A DNA stretch of 64,000 nucleotides from the NCBI RefSeq assembly GCF_016123485.1, contig NZ_JADCKQ010000004.1, forward strand, positions 62,001 through 126,000. Reading direction: 5' to 3'. This DNA is from Halocynthiibacter styelae. Lineage in GTDB: Bacteria; Pseudomonadota; Alphaproteobacteria; Rhodobacterales; Rhodobacteraceae. The notes beneath the pieces are model-generated. The model saw only the letters and a program-made list of their open reading frames with translations, was not told where the DNA came from and ran no database searches. Numbering within the stretch: the stretch's first letter is position 1; every line of letters begins with the position of its first letter. Made by a program: the position numbers and the translations under genes. Shown here piece after piece: positions 8,648-18,007 of this stretch.

Positions 8648-10003
8648 ATGTCCGCTGACAAAAACACCGCGCTGATCATTCTTGCCGCAGGCCGTGGCAC
8701 CCGGATGAATTCAGAACTGCCCAAGGTTCTGCACCCCCTGGGCGGCGTGCCTCTGGTCGTGCATGCAATGGACAGTGCCGCCCGGGCCGAGCCGGAACGC
8801 ACCGTGATTGTGGCTGGCCACGGCGCGGAGGCGGTCAGCAAGTCTGTGCGCGAATATAATGAAGATGCCGATATCGTTTTGCAGGAAGAACAGCTGGGCA
8901 CCGGCCACGCCGTTATGCAGGCCCGCGCAGCCCTGTCCGGGTTCGACGGCAATGCGCTGGTTCTGTTTGGTGACACGCCTTTCATCAGCAAAGAAACCAT
9001 CGACAAACTGCTGACGGCGCGTGAAAACCACGATGTTGTGTTGCTGGGCATGGATTGCGCCGATCCGAAACGTTACGGGCGTCTTGTCACCGATGGCGAA
9101 AGCCTGGAACGTGTGGTCGAATATAAAGACGCCGCCCCTCATGAAAAACGCATCACCCTGTGTAACGGTGGCATTGTTGCGGCAGACGCCAGCCTGCTGT
9201 TTGAGCTGCTGGATCAGGTGTCAAATGACAACGCAAGCGGCGAGTACTACCTGCCGGATGTGGTGTTCCTCGCTCGTCAGCGCGGATTGTCCGCAGGATA
9301 TGTCATCTGCGCAGAAGAAGAAACCCAGGGCATCAACACCCGTTCCGACCTCGCGATTGCGGAAAAGCTGTTTCAGGATATGAAGCGCGCAGAAATCATG
9401 GAAAACGGCGTGACACTCGCCGCACCTGAAACCGTATTTTTCAGCTATGATACAGTGATTGGCCGCGACAGTGTGATTGAACCCAATGTGATCTTCGGCC
9501 CTGGTGTGACCGTGGAAAGCGATGCACAGATCCGCGCGTTTTCCCATCTGGAAGGCTGCCATGTGTCCCGCGGCGCACAGGTTGGCCCTTATGCCCGCCT
9601 GCGCCCAGGTGCAGAACTGTCAGAATTCACCCGCATTGGTAATTTTGTCGAAGTGAAAAATGCGCAGATCCATGAAGGCGCCAAGGTGAACCACCTGTCC
9701 TACATCGGTGACGCTGAAATCGGTGCGGGATCCAACATCGGTGCAGGCACCATCACCTGCAACTATGACGGCGTGATGAAACATAAAACCACCATTGGCG
9801 AACGGGCTTTCATTGGCTCAAACACCATGTTAGTCGCGCCCGTCACCGTGGGGGATGAAGCCATGACGGCATCCGGTTCCGTGATCACATCAGACGTCGA
9901 AGCCGGCGCACTTGCCGTGGCCCGTGCCCGGCAGGACGTGAAACCTGGCCTTGCGCGCCGCCTGATGGACAAACTAAAAGCGATTAAAGCGAAAAAGGGT
10001 TAA
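8648..10003 (+). CDS. glmU: Bifunctional UDP-N-acetylglucosamine pyrophosphorylase / glucosamine-1-phosphate acetyltransferase
   Basis: Makes UDP-GlcNAc for peptidoglycan and LPS. The N-terminal nucleotidyltransferase shows LAAGRGTRM-(x)4-LPKVLHPLGG (residues 12-31) and LFGDTPFIS; the C-terminal left-handed beta-helix has hexapeptide repeats through GAGSNIGAGTITCNYDGVMK and IGSNTMLVAPVTVGDEAM. At 451 residues it is full length. An AAAGAGG ribosome site precedes the ATG. It is followed after 4 bp by glmS, the preceding pathway enzyme, so the two are one operon. Confidence 0.97.
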   Translation: MSADKNTALIILAAGRGTRMNSELPKVLHPLGGVPLVVHAMDSAARAEPERTVIVAGHGAEAVSKSVREYNEDADIVLQEEQLGTGHAVMQARAALSGFDGNALVLFGDTPFISKETIDKLLTARENHDVVLLGMDCADPKRYGRLVTDGESLERVVEYKDAAPHEKRITLCNGGIVAADASLLFELLDQVSNDNASGEYYLPDVVFLARQRGLSAGYVICAEEETQGINTRSDLAIAEKLFQDMKRAEIMENGVTLAAPETVFFSYDTVIGRDSVIEPNVIFGPGVTVESDAQIRAFSHLEGCHVSRGAQVGPYARLRPGAELSEFTRIGNFVEVKNAQIHEGAKVNHLSYIGDAEIGAGSNIGAGTITCNYDGVMKHKTTIGERAFIGSNTMLVAPVTVGDEAMTASGSVITSDVEAGALAVARARQDVKPGLARRLMDKLKAIKAKKG

Positions 10004-10007
10004 GAGT

Positions 10008-11825
10008 ATGTGTGGAATTGTCGGGGTCCTGGGCACCCATGAAGTCGCCCCTATGCTGGTTGAGGCCCTGAAGCGCCTGGAATATCGCGGTTATGACAGC
10101 GCAGGGATTGCGACTGTTAACAATGGCGTTCTGGATCGCCGCCGGGCTGTTGGCAAACTTGTGAATCTGTCAGATGAACTGGTGCACAACCCGCTGGCTG
10201 GTAAATCCGGCATTGGCCACACCCGCTGGGCGACCCATGGCGCGCCAACCGTCGACAACGCCCACCCGCACCGCGCCGGTCCTGTGGCTGTCGTGCACAA
10301 TGGCATTATCGAAAACTTCCGTGAGCTGCGCGAAGAACTGGCGGCGGCTGGCGTTGATTTCGTCACCGAAACCGACACGGAAACCGTCGCCCTCCTGACC
10401 GAACAGGCGATGAAATCCGGCCTTACCCCGGTGGATGCCGCGCGTTCTGTCACCGCCCGCCTGGAAGGCGCATTTGCACTGTGTTTCCTCTTTGAAGGCG
10501 AACAGGATCTGATGATCGCGACCCGTATGGGTTCCCCCCTGGCAATCGGTCATGGCGACGGCGAGATGTTTGTCGGATCAGACGCTTTTGCGCTCGCGCC
10601 AATGACCGCAGATGTGACCTATCTGGAAGAAGGCGACTTCGCCGTTCTGACCCGCACCAGCCTTGAGATCCGGGACGTAAACGGCACGCTCGCCAACCGC
10701 AAGAAACAACGGATCAACCTTGATGCCACCCGCGTTGAAAAAGGCGGGCACAAGCATTTCATGGCGAAAGAGATCTTTGAACAGCCAACCGTGCTGGGCG
10801 AAGCTCTGTCCCATTACGCACCGGAAAGCGGGCTGAACCTGCCCGCAGAAACCCCGGATTTCAAAGACATCTCCCGCGTCACCATGGTTGCCTGTGGCAC
10901 CGCCTATCTGGCCTGTCTGACCGCGAAATACTGGTTCGAACAGATCGCCCGCCTGCCGGTCGAGGTCGATATCGCATCTGAATTCCGCTACCGCGAACCA
11001 CCTCTGCCTGAAGGTACGCTTGCAATTTTTGCCAGCCAGTCCGGCGAAACCGCTGACACATTGGCAGCCCTGAAATACACCCAGGGCAAAGCCGATAAAA
11101 CCATCGCCGTGGTCAATGTGCCGGAAAGTTCAATCGCGCGGGAAAGTGACCTGATCCTGCCGATCCTGGCCGGCGTTGAAATCTCTGTAGCCTCCACCAA
11201 AGCCTTCACCTGCAAGCTGGTGGTTCTGGCCACGCTTGCCCTGAAAGCCGCCCATGATCGCGGTGAGCTGGACGATGCGGGTCTTGCCGAAAAGCTGGCC
11301 CATCTGCGCAGCCTGCCCGGGTTGATCAACCAGTCTCTGGCGATTGAGGACAGCGTCAAAGATGCGGCCCACAAAGCCTCCCTTGCCCGTGACGTGCTGT
11401 TCCTTGGCCGTGGTCCGCTGTATCCGCTGGCACTGGAAGGCGCACTGAAACTGAAAGAACTCAGCTATATCCATGCGGAAGGCTATGCCTCCGGTGAACT
11501 CAAACACGGCCCGATTGCCCTGATTGACGAAAGCGTGCCGGTGGTTGTTATGGCCCCGACGGATCCGCTGTTTGATAAGACAATTTCCAATGTCCAGGAA
11601 GTCATGGCCCGTGGTGGCCGTATCACCCTGATCACGGATGCACAGGGCGCACGTGTCGGCGGGGATGGCGTTGAAAACCTCATCACCATGCCGCCATGCG
11701 ATCCGTTTATCGCGCCCATCCTTTATGCCGTGCCTGCACAGCTTCTGGCCTATCACACCGCGATTGCCAAAGGCACTGACGTGGACCAACCCCGCAACCT
11801 CGCAAAATCGGTGACCGTAGAATGA
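10008..11825 (+). CDS. glmS: Glutamine--fructose-6-phosphate aminotransferase (isomerizing)
   Basis: Converts fructose-6-phosphate and glutamine to glucosamine-6-phosphate. The class II glutamine amidotransferase starts MCGIVGVLG, with Cys2 the nucleophile after Met removal; ARWATHGAPT-type residues (HTRWATHGAP) line the glutaminase site. Two SIS domains follow (FASQSGETADTLAALK; LGRGPLYPLALEGALKLKE), and the C-terminus DQPRNLAKSVTVE is the conserved isomerase tail. At 605 residues it is full length. It is downstream of glmU and overlaps the AlkD-like gene by 4 bases. No glmS ribozyme-like structure was noticed upstream, as expected outside Gram-positives. Confidence 0.97.
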   Translation: MCGIVGVLGTHEVAPMLVEALKRLEYRGYDSAGIATVNNGVLDRRRAVGKLVNLSDELVHNPLAGKSGIGHTRWATHGAPTVDNAHPHRAGPVAVVHNGIIENFRELREELAAAGVDFVTETDTETVALLTEQAMKSGLTPVDAARSVTARLEGAFALCFLFEGEQDLMIATRMGSPLAIGHGDGEMFVGSDAFALAPMTADVTYLEEGDFAVLTRTSLEIRDVNGTLANRKKQRINLDATRVEKGGHKHFMAKEIFEQPTVLGEALSHYAPESGLNLPAETPDFKDISRVTMVACGTAYLACLTAKYWFEQIARLPVEVDIASEFRYREPPLPEGTLAIFASQSGETADTLAALKYTQGKADKTIAVVNVPESSIARESDLILPILAGVEISVASTKAFTCKLVVLATLALKAAHDRGELDDAGLAEKLAHLRSLPGLINQSLAIEDSVKDAAHKASLARDVLFLGRGPLYPLALEGALKLKELSYIHAEGYASGELKHGPIALIDESVPVVVMAPTDPLFDKTISNVQEVMARGGRITLITDAQGARVGGDGVENLITMPPCDPFIAPILYAVPAQLLAYHTAIAKGTDVDQPRNLAKSVTVE

Positions 11826-12502
11826 TGACTGCAGATGACGCCCTGAAAGAACTTGTGCCCCATGTGGTTGCAGGCAAAGATGCCCAGATGCAGGCGTTTC
11901 ACAAAGCGGAACGCGTGTATCTTGGCGTACCCAATGCAGCGATTGACGCGGCACAAAAATCCTGGCGTGATCAGATGTCTGTGGAAGACCGCGTAGACCT
12001 GGCCCGCGCCCTTTGGGAAAGTGACGTGTTTGAAGGCCGCGTGGCCGCCGCAAAACTGCTGACACAAGCCCGCCTGCGCCCGGATGATCAGGCCTGGTCC
12101 CTGCTGCAATCCTGGGTCACGCAGATCGATTGTCAGGCCATCGCCGATCTTGTCGCGACCGCCGTGCAGAAACGCCTTGTCGCGGATCCGTCCCGCATTG
12201 AAGCCGTGCGCGCCTGGGCTGAATCCGAAGATCTCTGGACCAAATGCGCAGCCCTTGACGCGACCCTGCCCTGGGCCAAGCTGAACAACCTCAAAGAGGT
12301 CGACGAAGCCATCCGCACCGAGGCCCTGACATGGGCCGCGGCCTATATGGCCAACACCACCTGGGCCACACAAAAAGCCGCCACCAACTGGCTGATCGCG
12401 CTGGCAAAGCATGACGCAGAGCGCGTAAAAACCACACTGGCAGCGTATGGCGAGACCCTGCGCCCCTCCCTGCGCAAAGACGTGGAAAAACGCCTGAAGT
12501 AA
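11822..12502 (+). CDS. DNA alkylation repair (AlkD-like HEAT-repeat) protein
   Basis: A 226-residue, all-helical protein. The segments WRDQMSVEDRVDLARALWESDVFEGRVAAAKLL and LVADPSRIEAVRAWAESEDLW match the AlkC/AlkD-type HEAT-repeat DNA glycosylases that excise positively charged alkylated bases. The start ATGATG overlaps the glmS stop (ATGA), indicating translational coupling. Pairing with glmS has no obvious functional reason. Whether it retains glycosylase activity cannot be judged by eye. Confidence 0.75.
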   Translation: MMTADDALKELVPHVVAGKDAQMQAFHKAERVYLGVPNAAIDAAQKSWRDQMSVEDRVDLARALWESDVFEGRVAAAKLLTQARLRPDDQAWSLLQSWVTQIDCQAIADLVATAVQKRLVADPSRIEAVRAWAESEDLWTKCAALDATLPWAKLNNLKEVDEAIRTEALTWAAAYMANTTWATQKAATNWLIALAKHDAERVKTTLAAYGETLRPSLRKDVEKRLK

Positions 12503-12828
12503 GGCTGCGCGCGCAGCCCCTTCACTTCCTTAACAGATTTCCCGCATCATTCCCCCAATCGCGATTATCCCCGGCCAGACACAGCCGGGGAACCACAACG
12601 GAACAGAGGCCCCTTAAAGCAGGGCGGATATAAGCTTCCTCACCGGGGTTAACACCTCCGGTCTCACCCTCCGTATGGGCGGCGCTGCCACATTACCAAC
12701 CGGCATCACTTCCATACTTAAACAACGTATGACAACCGGGCAGAGACATCTCTGCACCGGCAATACTTCTGCTTTCTTTTCAGCCTAAATATCCCGGGGG
12801 TCCGGGGGCTGGCCCCCGGCCTGCGTTC
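12503..12828. other. 326-bp non-coding stretch between convergent genes
   Basis: No gene seen. Directly after the AlkD-like stop lies a 16-bp perfect palindrome GGCTGCGCGCGCAGCC (12503-12518). A second hairpin, CCCCGGC...GCCGGGG, lies near 12567-12588. The right end holds the GC-rich convergent-junction repeat described separately. None of the hairpins has a long T-run. Confidence 0.6.
12788..12819 (+). repeat. Convergent-junction repeat, copy 1
   Basis: AAATATCCCGGGGGT followed by the hairpin CCGGGGGCTGGCCCCCGG (12802-12819, 7-bp stem, CTGG loop). Related copies lie at 38724-38756 and 42277-42320 (minus orientation), each between two genes facing each other. It probably acts as a transcription terminator or mRNA 3'-end element. 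Confidence 0.7.
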
Positions 12829-14451
12829 TCAATCCTCGCGCAACGCCCGGCGCAGGATCTTCCCCGTCGCTGTCATCGGCAGGCTTTCACGCAGCTCAAT
12901 CACCTTCGGCGCCACATGCGGGCTGACGTGGGATTTCACACGGTCAATCAATACACGATCCAGCCCGTCCCACTCCGCGCCATCGCGCAATACAACAAAA
13001 GCCTTCACCGCCTGACCACGGATTTCATCCGGGACGCCAATCACCGCAGCCATAATCACATCCGCATGCCCTGTCAGACAGTCTTCAATCTCTGATGGAC
13101 CAATCCGATACCCTGCCGAGGAAATCACATCATCTGAACGGGACGCAAAGCGGATCCATTCGCCGTCCATCACGCCAAGATCCCCCGTCCGCAGCCAGCC
13201 ATCCCGGAATTTCTCAGCTGTTTCTTCCGGCTTATTCCAATAACGCAGCATCATCACCGGATCGGGGGCTTTCACGCAGATTTCGCCGATCTCACCATCC
13301 GCCACGGGCGCGCCATCCTCGCTGATAATCGCCAGCTCGTGCCCGGGCACCGCCGTGCCGATCCAACCCTCGCGCGTGATGCCGGCACTGCGGATGGATC
13401 CCGCCACCAGGTTACATTCCGTCTGGCCGTACATTTCATTCACATCTGCACCGAACACGTCTTTCGCCCAGGAAATCAGATCCGCACCCAGACTTTCACC
13501 ACCCGAAGAAATCACCCGCACACCAAGGCCTGCAGGCACATCTTCCTTACGCATCATCTTCAGCGCAGTCGGCGGCAAGAACATCACATTGGCCCCGGTC
13601 GCCCGGATCAGATCATATGTCCTGGCAGGGGTGAACTTCCGCATACGATGACTGACCAGAGGCAGGCCGAAATACAGCGCCGGCATCGCCAGATCCATCA
13701 AGGCCCCGATCCAGGCCCAATCGGCCGGCGTCCAACAGATGTCACCCTCATGCGGGAAGAAATCATAATACATCTCAACCGATGGCAAATGACCGATCAG
13801 GAAGCGATGGGCATGCAATGCCCCCTTGGGCGACCCCGTCGTGCCTGAGGTATAGATCAGACAGGCCGGATCCTCCGCAGAGGTCACAACCGGGCTGAAC
13901 GCCACTTCAGCCGCCTCCAGCTCTTCCTGAAAATCCAGCACATCAAAATCGGTTTCATCAACACAAAGCACCGCCTGAAGTTCCGGCAGCTCCCCCTCAA
14001 TCGCCTCCAGATGCTCCAGCGTCTCCGCCGAGGTCACAGCGACCCGCGCCCCACTGTCCGACAGGCGATATTCCAACGCATCCGGACCAAACAAAGCAAA
14101 CAGAGGCAAAGCCACGGCGCCCAGTTTGTAGGCCGCAAAATGGCTGATCAGGGCTTCGGGGCATTGCGACAGAATGATCGCAACACGATCCCCCTGCTGA
14201 ACGCCCTGCGCGCGAAAAACATTGGCCATGCGATTGCTGGCCTCTTCCAACTGCGCATAACTCCAGATTTCCTGACTGCCGTCCTCATGAATGTGGATCA
14301 GCGCAGTTGCATTCGGGGTGGCCACTGCATGACGTGAAACGCAGGCTTCTGCGATATTAAAATTCTCCGGTACATCCCAGGAAAACTCAGCCAGGGATTT
14401 CGCCCAGTCCCCCGGATATTTCAACCGTCGGTCAGCCTGCATATATGTCAT
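12829..14451 (-). CDS. AMP-dependent acyl-CoA synthetase
   Basis: A 540-residue ANL-superfamily ligase, start MTYMQADRRLKYPGDWAK with GAGAGGA upstream. The signatures are the P-loop LIYTSGTTGSPKGALHAHRF (about residue 200), the adenylate motif EMYGQTECNLV, the hinge GWLRTGDLGVMDG and the catalytic lysine segment MTATGKILRRALRED at the C-terminus. It activates a short- to medium-chain acid to its CoA thioester; the exact acid is not visible. It stands alone, between converging AlkD-like and divergent moaA genes. Its promoter region holds the same palindrome as ivd, pointing to shared control with leucine/isovalerate catabolism, so isovalerate or another branched acid is a reasonable guess. Confidence 0.9.
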   Translation of the reverse strand: MTYMQADRRLKYPGDWAKSLAEFSWDVPENFNIAEACVSRHAVATPNATALIHIHEDGSQEIWSYAQLEEASNRMANVFRAQGVQQGDRVAIILSQCPEALISHFAAYKLGAVALPLFALFGPDALEYRLSDSGARVAVTSAETLEHLEAIEGELPELQAVLCVDETDFDVLDFQEELEAAEVAFSPVVTSAEDPACLIYTSGTTGSPKGALHAHRFLIGHLPSVEMYYDFFPHEGDICWTPADWAWIGALMDLAMPALYFGLPLVSHRMRKFTPARTYDLIRATGANVMFLPPTALKMMRKEDVPAGLGVRVISSGGESLGADLISWAKDVFGADVNEMYGQTECNLVAGSIRSAGITREGWIGTAVPGHELAIISEDGAPVADGEIGEICVKAPDPVMMLRYWNKPEETAEKFRDGWLRTGDLGVMDGEWIRFASRSDDVISSAGYRIGPSEIEDCLTGHADVIMAAVIGVPDEIRGQAVKAFVVLRDGAEWDGLDRVLIDRVKSHVSPHVAPKVIELRESLPMTATGKILRRALRED

Positions 14452-14475
14452 GTGTTCCTCTCCCCTCACCTGAAT

Positions 14476-14489
14476 TGAACAAGCGTTCA
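14476..14489. promoter_or_regulatory. Palindromic operator upstream of the acyl-CoA synthetase
   Basis: TGAACAAGCGTTCA, 25 bp upstream of the start codon, within ATTGAAC-N4-GTTCATTTA. The outer bases and both flanks match the site upstream of ivd (4704-4717). Likely target of the same TetR-type regulator. Confidence 0.6.
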
Positions 14490-14592
14490 TTTACTCTGCC
14501 CTCTGCGACAAAAACTGTCAATTGTCTGTTATTGCGGTTTCCGCGTCGTGGTTGAACTTGCCGCCCCTGCCCTGCGTGCTTACATAAGACCC

Positions 14593-15621
14593 ATGACACA
14601 GCCAGATACAGCCAGCGACCTCCTGATCGATCCCTTCCAGCGCCGGGTGAATTACCTGCGCCTGTCCGTAACAGACCGCTGCGATTTCCGCTGTGTTTAC
14701 TGCATGTCGGAACATATGACATTCCTGCCCAAGGTGGAACTTCTGACCCTTGAGGAACTGGATCGTCTTTGTACTGCCTTCATCCATATGGGTGTCGAAA
14801 AACTGCGCATCACAGGCGGTGAACCCCTTGTGCGCAAAGGGATCATGACCTTCTTTGAAGGCATGTCACGCCATCTGGACAGCGGTGCACTGAAAGAACT
14901 GACCCTGACGACAAACGGATCGCAACTCGCCCGCTTTGCGCAGCCTTTGTATGATGCTGGCGTGCGGCGAGTGAATGTCTCTCTGGATACGCTGGACAAC
15001 GATAAATTCGCAGATATCACCCGCTGGGGCCGCCTGCCCCAGGTGCTGAAAGGCATCGAAGCCGCACAAAACGCTGGGTTGCGGGTGAAACTGAATGCGG
15101 TTGCTGTGAAAGGGTTCAACGATGGCGAACTCTTTGATCTCACCCAATTCTGCGCAGAACGTGACATGGATCTGACCTTTATCGAGGTCATGCCAATGGG
15201 CGAAGACATTGAAAACGCGGCGCGTCTTGGTCAATTCTGGTCCCTGAAAGATCTGCGCAATGATCTGGCAGAACGCTTCACGCTGACCGATTTGTCGGAA
15301 CGGTCCGGCGGTCCTGCCCGTTACGTGCGGGTTGAGGAAACCGGCCAGAAAATCGGGTTCATCACGCCTCTGTCTCATAACTTCTGTGAAAGCTGCAATC
15401 GCGTCCGCGTGACCTGCACCGGTGAGATTTACACATGCCTTGGCCAGGAAGGCAAAAGTGACCTGCGCAACGCTCTGCGTGCGGATACCAACAGCAATGA
15501 GCCTCTGAACGCCGCCATCCGCGCCGCCATCGGGCTGAAACCCAAAGGCCATGATTTTGATTATTCCCGCCAGGATGTGGCTGGCAGAATGACCCGCCAC
15601 ATGAGCCATACCGGCGGCTGA
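14593..15621 (+). CDS. moaA: GTP 3',8-cyclase (molybdenum cofactor biosynthesis protein A)
   Basis: Radical SAM enzyme that starts molybdopterin synthesis from GTP. With the start [20 protein letters not shown] the N-terminal 4Fe-4S cysteines are Cys30, Cys34 and Cys37 (CDFRCVYC); the second cluster is in [12 protein letters not shown] and YTCLG. The C-terminal Gly-Gly (SHTGG) required for GTP cyclisation is present. The 342-residue length is standard. The frame reads 15 codons further upstream but those residues do not match the family. Molybdopterin made here would be used by enzymes such as the IorAB hydroxylase at 39-42 kb. Confidence 0.95.
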   Translation: MTQPDTASDLLIDPFQRRVNYLRLSVTDRCDFRCVYCMSEHMTFLPKVELLTLEELDRLCTAFIHMGVEKLRITGGEPLVRKGIMTFFEGMSRHLDSGALKELTLTTNGSQLARFAQPLYDAGVRRVNVSLDTLDNDKFADITRWGRLPQVLKGIEAAQNAGLRVKLNAVAVKGFNDGELFDLTQFCAERDMDLTFIEVMPMGEDIENAARLGQFWSLKDLRNDLAERFTLTDLSERSGGPARYVRVEETGQKIGFITPLSHNFCESCNRVRVTCTGEIYTCLGQEGKSDLRNALRADTNSNEPLNAAIRAAIGLKPKGHDFDYSRQDVAGRMTRHMSHTGG

Positions 15622-15630
15622 TCAAACATA

Positions 15631-15660
15631 AAAGGGCGCTCAGTCGCGCCCTTTCATCTT
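15631..15660. terminator. Terminator after moaA
   Basis: AAAGGGCGC and GCGCCCTTT (15631-15639 and 15646-15654) form a 9-bp stem with a 6-nt loop, followed by CATCTT. The A-run before the stem makes it usable in both directions between the converging moaA and PHP genes. Confidence 0.8.
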
Positions 15661-15664
15661 GCTG

Positions 15665-15707
15665 AAAATACTCCCGCCGGAGGCAAGGGTTTTCGAAGAA
15701 AACCCTT
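15665..15707. repeat. Convergent-junction repeat, variant, with hairpin over a stop codon
   Basis: AAATACTCCCGCCGGAGGC is followed by the perfect inverted repeat AAGGGTTTT-CGAAG-AAAACCCTT (15685-15707). The last bases of the hairpin overlap the stop codon of the PHP gene on the other strand. It resembles the hairpins at 26600-26618 in style. Confidence 0.55.
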
Positions 15708-16629
15708 AATCCAGCCAGATCGGGTTAGACCAGGCCATTTTTCCGGCGCGATCCACAATCGTCACGCGGAACCAGGGGGATTTCCCCATCTTATTCACCG
15801 GCATTTCTGCCTTCGTCATGCTTTCCCCCCAGATCGCATGCGCTTTGCAACCACGTCCCTGCACGACCACCCGATACGCGGCAGAACATTCCACATGGAT
15901 CTTCTTATCCTTCACCTCTATATGATGAATTTCCGGCCCCTGTGAGGAATAGAAATCACCGGCCTTCAGCGCCTCAAGCAGTTGATCCGGATCGTTTTTC
16001 TCAGCCTTCACCATGACCCAGCCACCAAAGGCATCAGGGTCTGCGAAATGCGCATCATCCGTGGCAATCACATTGACCCGCCGCCCCTTCATCAACATGA
16101 CATCCAGCGTGTGGAACCCGTCCGGGCGGGCCGCATCCACCATACAGCTGTGGTTATAGCCTTCCACCGCATGGGCGGCAGTCACGGACATGGCGTCATC
16201 ATTCGTCAGACCGGACCATTCCGGGTGGGCGATTGCCACAAAGGCCCCAGCATCCACCGCACGCTGCGCAATTTCCGGGCCGGTTTCCTGATCGTCTTCC
16301 GCCACAAAGAACTTTGTCTTTGTCGGTGCAAAATCCGCAGGCAAACCAACGGCCACAATATGCCAGAGATCACCGTTTTCCTGCGCGCCAGAGTGCAGCT
16401 CTGCCCCTAAAATCGTTGTGAATTCATCATCCCGGAAGGGCACTGTATCCGCGATCGGGAAGTTGAACAGACCAACAAAGTGATCCGTCAGCGAGATAAA
16501 GTCATAGCCCTCTGCCTTGTAACGACGGCAAACCTCTTCCGGCGAAATCGCCCCGTCAGACAGGTTGGAATGGGTGTGCAGATTGCCGCGAAAGAAACGG
16601 CCGGGTTTTGCGAAAGCGGATGGGATCAT
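15706..16629 (-). CDS. PHP-domain metallohydrolase (CehA/McbA-like)
   Basis: A 307-residue protein starting MIPSAFAKPGRFFRG. The PHP metal motif GNLHTHSNLSDG (His18, His20) is followed by YDFISLTDHF, AIAHPEW and VIATDDAHF, together supplying the expected metal ligands. CehA/McbA relatives hydrolyse carbamate esters or phosphoester-like bonds. It is the last gene of a run on the minus strand that includes three M20 hydrolases and an ABC ATPase, suggesting a part in breaking down an imported amide or peptide-like compound. A C-terminal beta-rich extension (from about residue 215) is typical of CehA. Confidence 0.8.
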   Translation of the reverse strand: MIPSAFAKPGRFFRGNLHTHSNLSDGAISPEEVCRRYKAEGYDFISLTDHFVGLFNFPIADTVPFRDDEFTTILGAELHSGAQENGDLWHIVAVGLPADFAPTKTKFFVAEDDQETGPEIAQRAVDAGAFVAIAHPEWSGLTNDDAMSVTAAHAVEGYNHSCMVDAARPDGFHTLDVMLMKGRRVNVIATDDAHFADPDAFGGWVMVKAEKNDPDQLLEALKAGDFYSSQGPEIHHIEVKDKKIHVECSAAYRVVVQGRGCKAHAIWGESMTKAEMPVNKMGKSPWFRVTIVDRAGKMAWSNPIWLD

Positions 16630-16778
16630 GATGCGGGCTCCTGTTTTAGCGCGCTTTTAACCGGGTCAGGTAACGAGAATACGGCAGCGACCAGGCGCTG
16701 CCGTAGAAATGAGTATTTTCAGAAAGATGAAGCGGAAATTGTTTCCCCGCGACATCTCTGTCTGATTTGCGCCAGCAA

Positions 16779-17948
16779 TTAAGCCGCAGGCATGCCTTTT
16801 TCAACGATCTCTGCATACCAGGAACAACCGGCCGGCAGGGTTTCGTCGTTAAAGTTGTATTTCGGGTGATGCACCATGGCGCCGTCTTCCCCGTTGCCAA
16901 CCAGAATATAGGCGCCAGGGCGGGCCTGTGACATGAAGGCGAAATCTTCACCGCCCATGATCAGATCGGCATTGTCATCCACAGAACCAGAAACAGAGCG
17001 CGCCACATCAGCGGCGAATTTTGTCTGCTCTTCCGCGTTCACCATGACCGGATAGCCGCGCATATAATTCACATCGACAGAGCCACCATAGGTCGCCGCA
17101 GTGCCTTCACAGATCGCCTTAAAGCGGGCCTCAACTTTGTCCTGCACATCACTGTCCAGCGTACGCACAGTGCCGCGCAGGGTCACAGTTTCAGGGATCA
17201 CGTTGTGCGCTTTGCTTTCCGTTTCAAAGCTGGTGACAGATACCACAACCTGTTTCACCGGATCCACGGTGCGCGATGCAATGGATTGCAGCGCGATCAC
17301 CATATGCGACGCCATCACAGTGGTATCGATACACTCATGCGGTTTCGCCGCATGGCCGCCCAGACCTTTAACAGTGATCTGGAACTGATCCGCAGCGGCA
17401 AAGAACGCGCCCGGACGGATCGCAAATTCACCCACAGGTTTGCCCGGCCAGTTGTGCATACCGTAAACTTCGTCGATCTTATATTTGTCAAAGACACCTT
17501 CATCCACCATGACACCGCCACCGCCGCCACCTTCTTCGGCAGGCTGGAACAACAGTACACAGGTGCCGTCAAAATTGCGGGTTTCTGACAGATATTTCGC
17601 AGCCCCCAGCAGCATAGCCGTGTGCCCGTCATGGCCACAGGCATGCATCTTGCCAGGGGTTTTGGACGCATATTCCAGACCCGTATCTTCAAAGATCGGC
17701 AGCGCATCCATATCCGCACGCAGAGCAATGGTCTTGCCGGTGGTGTTGGTCTTGCCTTTGATCACAGCAACAACGCCGGTCTGTGCCACACCGGTTTCAA
17801 TGCTGTCGACGCCGAATTCTTTCAGGCGGGCCTCAACAAAAGCAGCGGTTTCATGGCAATCAAACAGCAGTTCCGGGTTTTCGTGAATGTGGCGGCGCCA
17901 GCCGGTGATTTCACTTTGCAGTTCAGCAAATCGGTTCTTAGGAGGCAT
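16779..17948 (-). CDS. M20-family amidohydrolase (aminoacylase/hippurate hydrolase type), copy 1
   Basis: A 389-residue zinc hydrolase. MHACGHDGHTAMLL carries Cys104, His106 and His109, and FQPAEEGG has Glu138-Glu139, the catalytic and metal-binding glutamates. LRADMDALPI is the usual N-terminal strand. The C-terminal GGEDFAFMSQARPGAY completes the M20D signature. It cleaves an N-acyl or amide bond from an amino acid. It is a tandem paralogue of the gene at 18008-19174, with the same motif positions. It is unusually glycine-rich after EEGG (six consecutive glycines). Confidence 0.9.
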   Translation of the reverse strand: MPPKNRFAELQSEITGWRRHIHENPELLFDCHETAAFVEARLKEFGVDSIETGVAQTGVVAVIKGKTNTTGKTIALRADMDALPIFEDTGLEYASKTPGKMHACGHDGHTAMLLGAAKYLSETRNFDGTCVLLFQPAEEGGGGGGVMVDEGVFDKYKIDEVYGMHNWPGKPVGEFAIRPGAFFAAADQFQITVKGLGGHAAKPHECIDTTVMASHMVIALQSIASRTVDPVKQVVVSVTSFETESKAHNVIPETVTLRGTVRTLDSDVQDKVEARFKAICEGTAATYGGSVDVNYMRGYPVMVNAEEQTKFAADVARSVSGSVDDNADLIMGGEDFAFMSQARPGAYILVGNGEDGAMVHHPKYNFNDETLPAGCSWYAEIVEKGMPAA

Positions 17949-18007
17949 ATTTCTTTTCCTTCTCTTTCAAAAGGGTCAGCCTCCCCGACTGACCCGCAAT
18001 TCATGGG

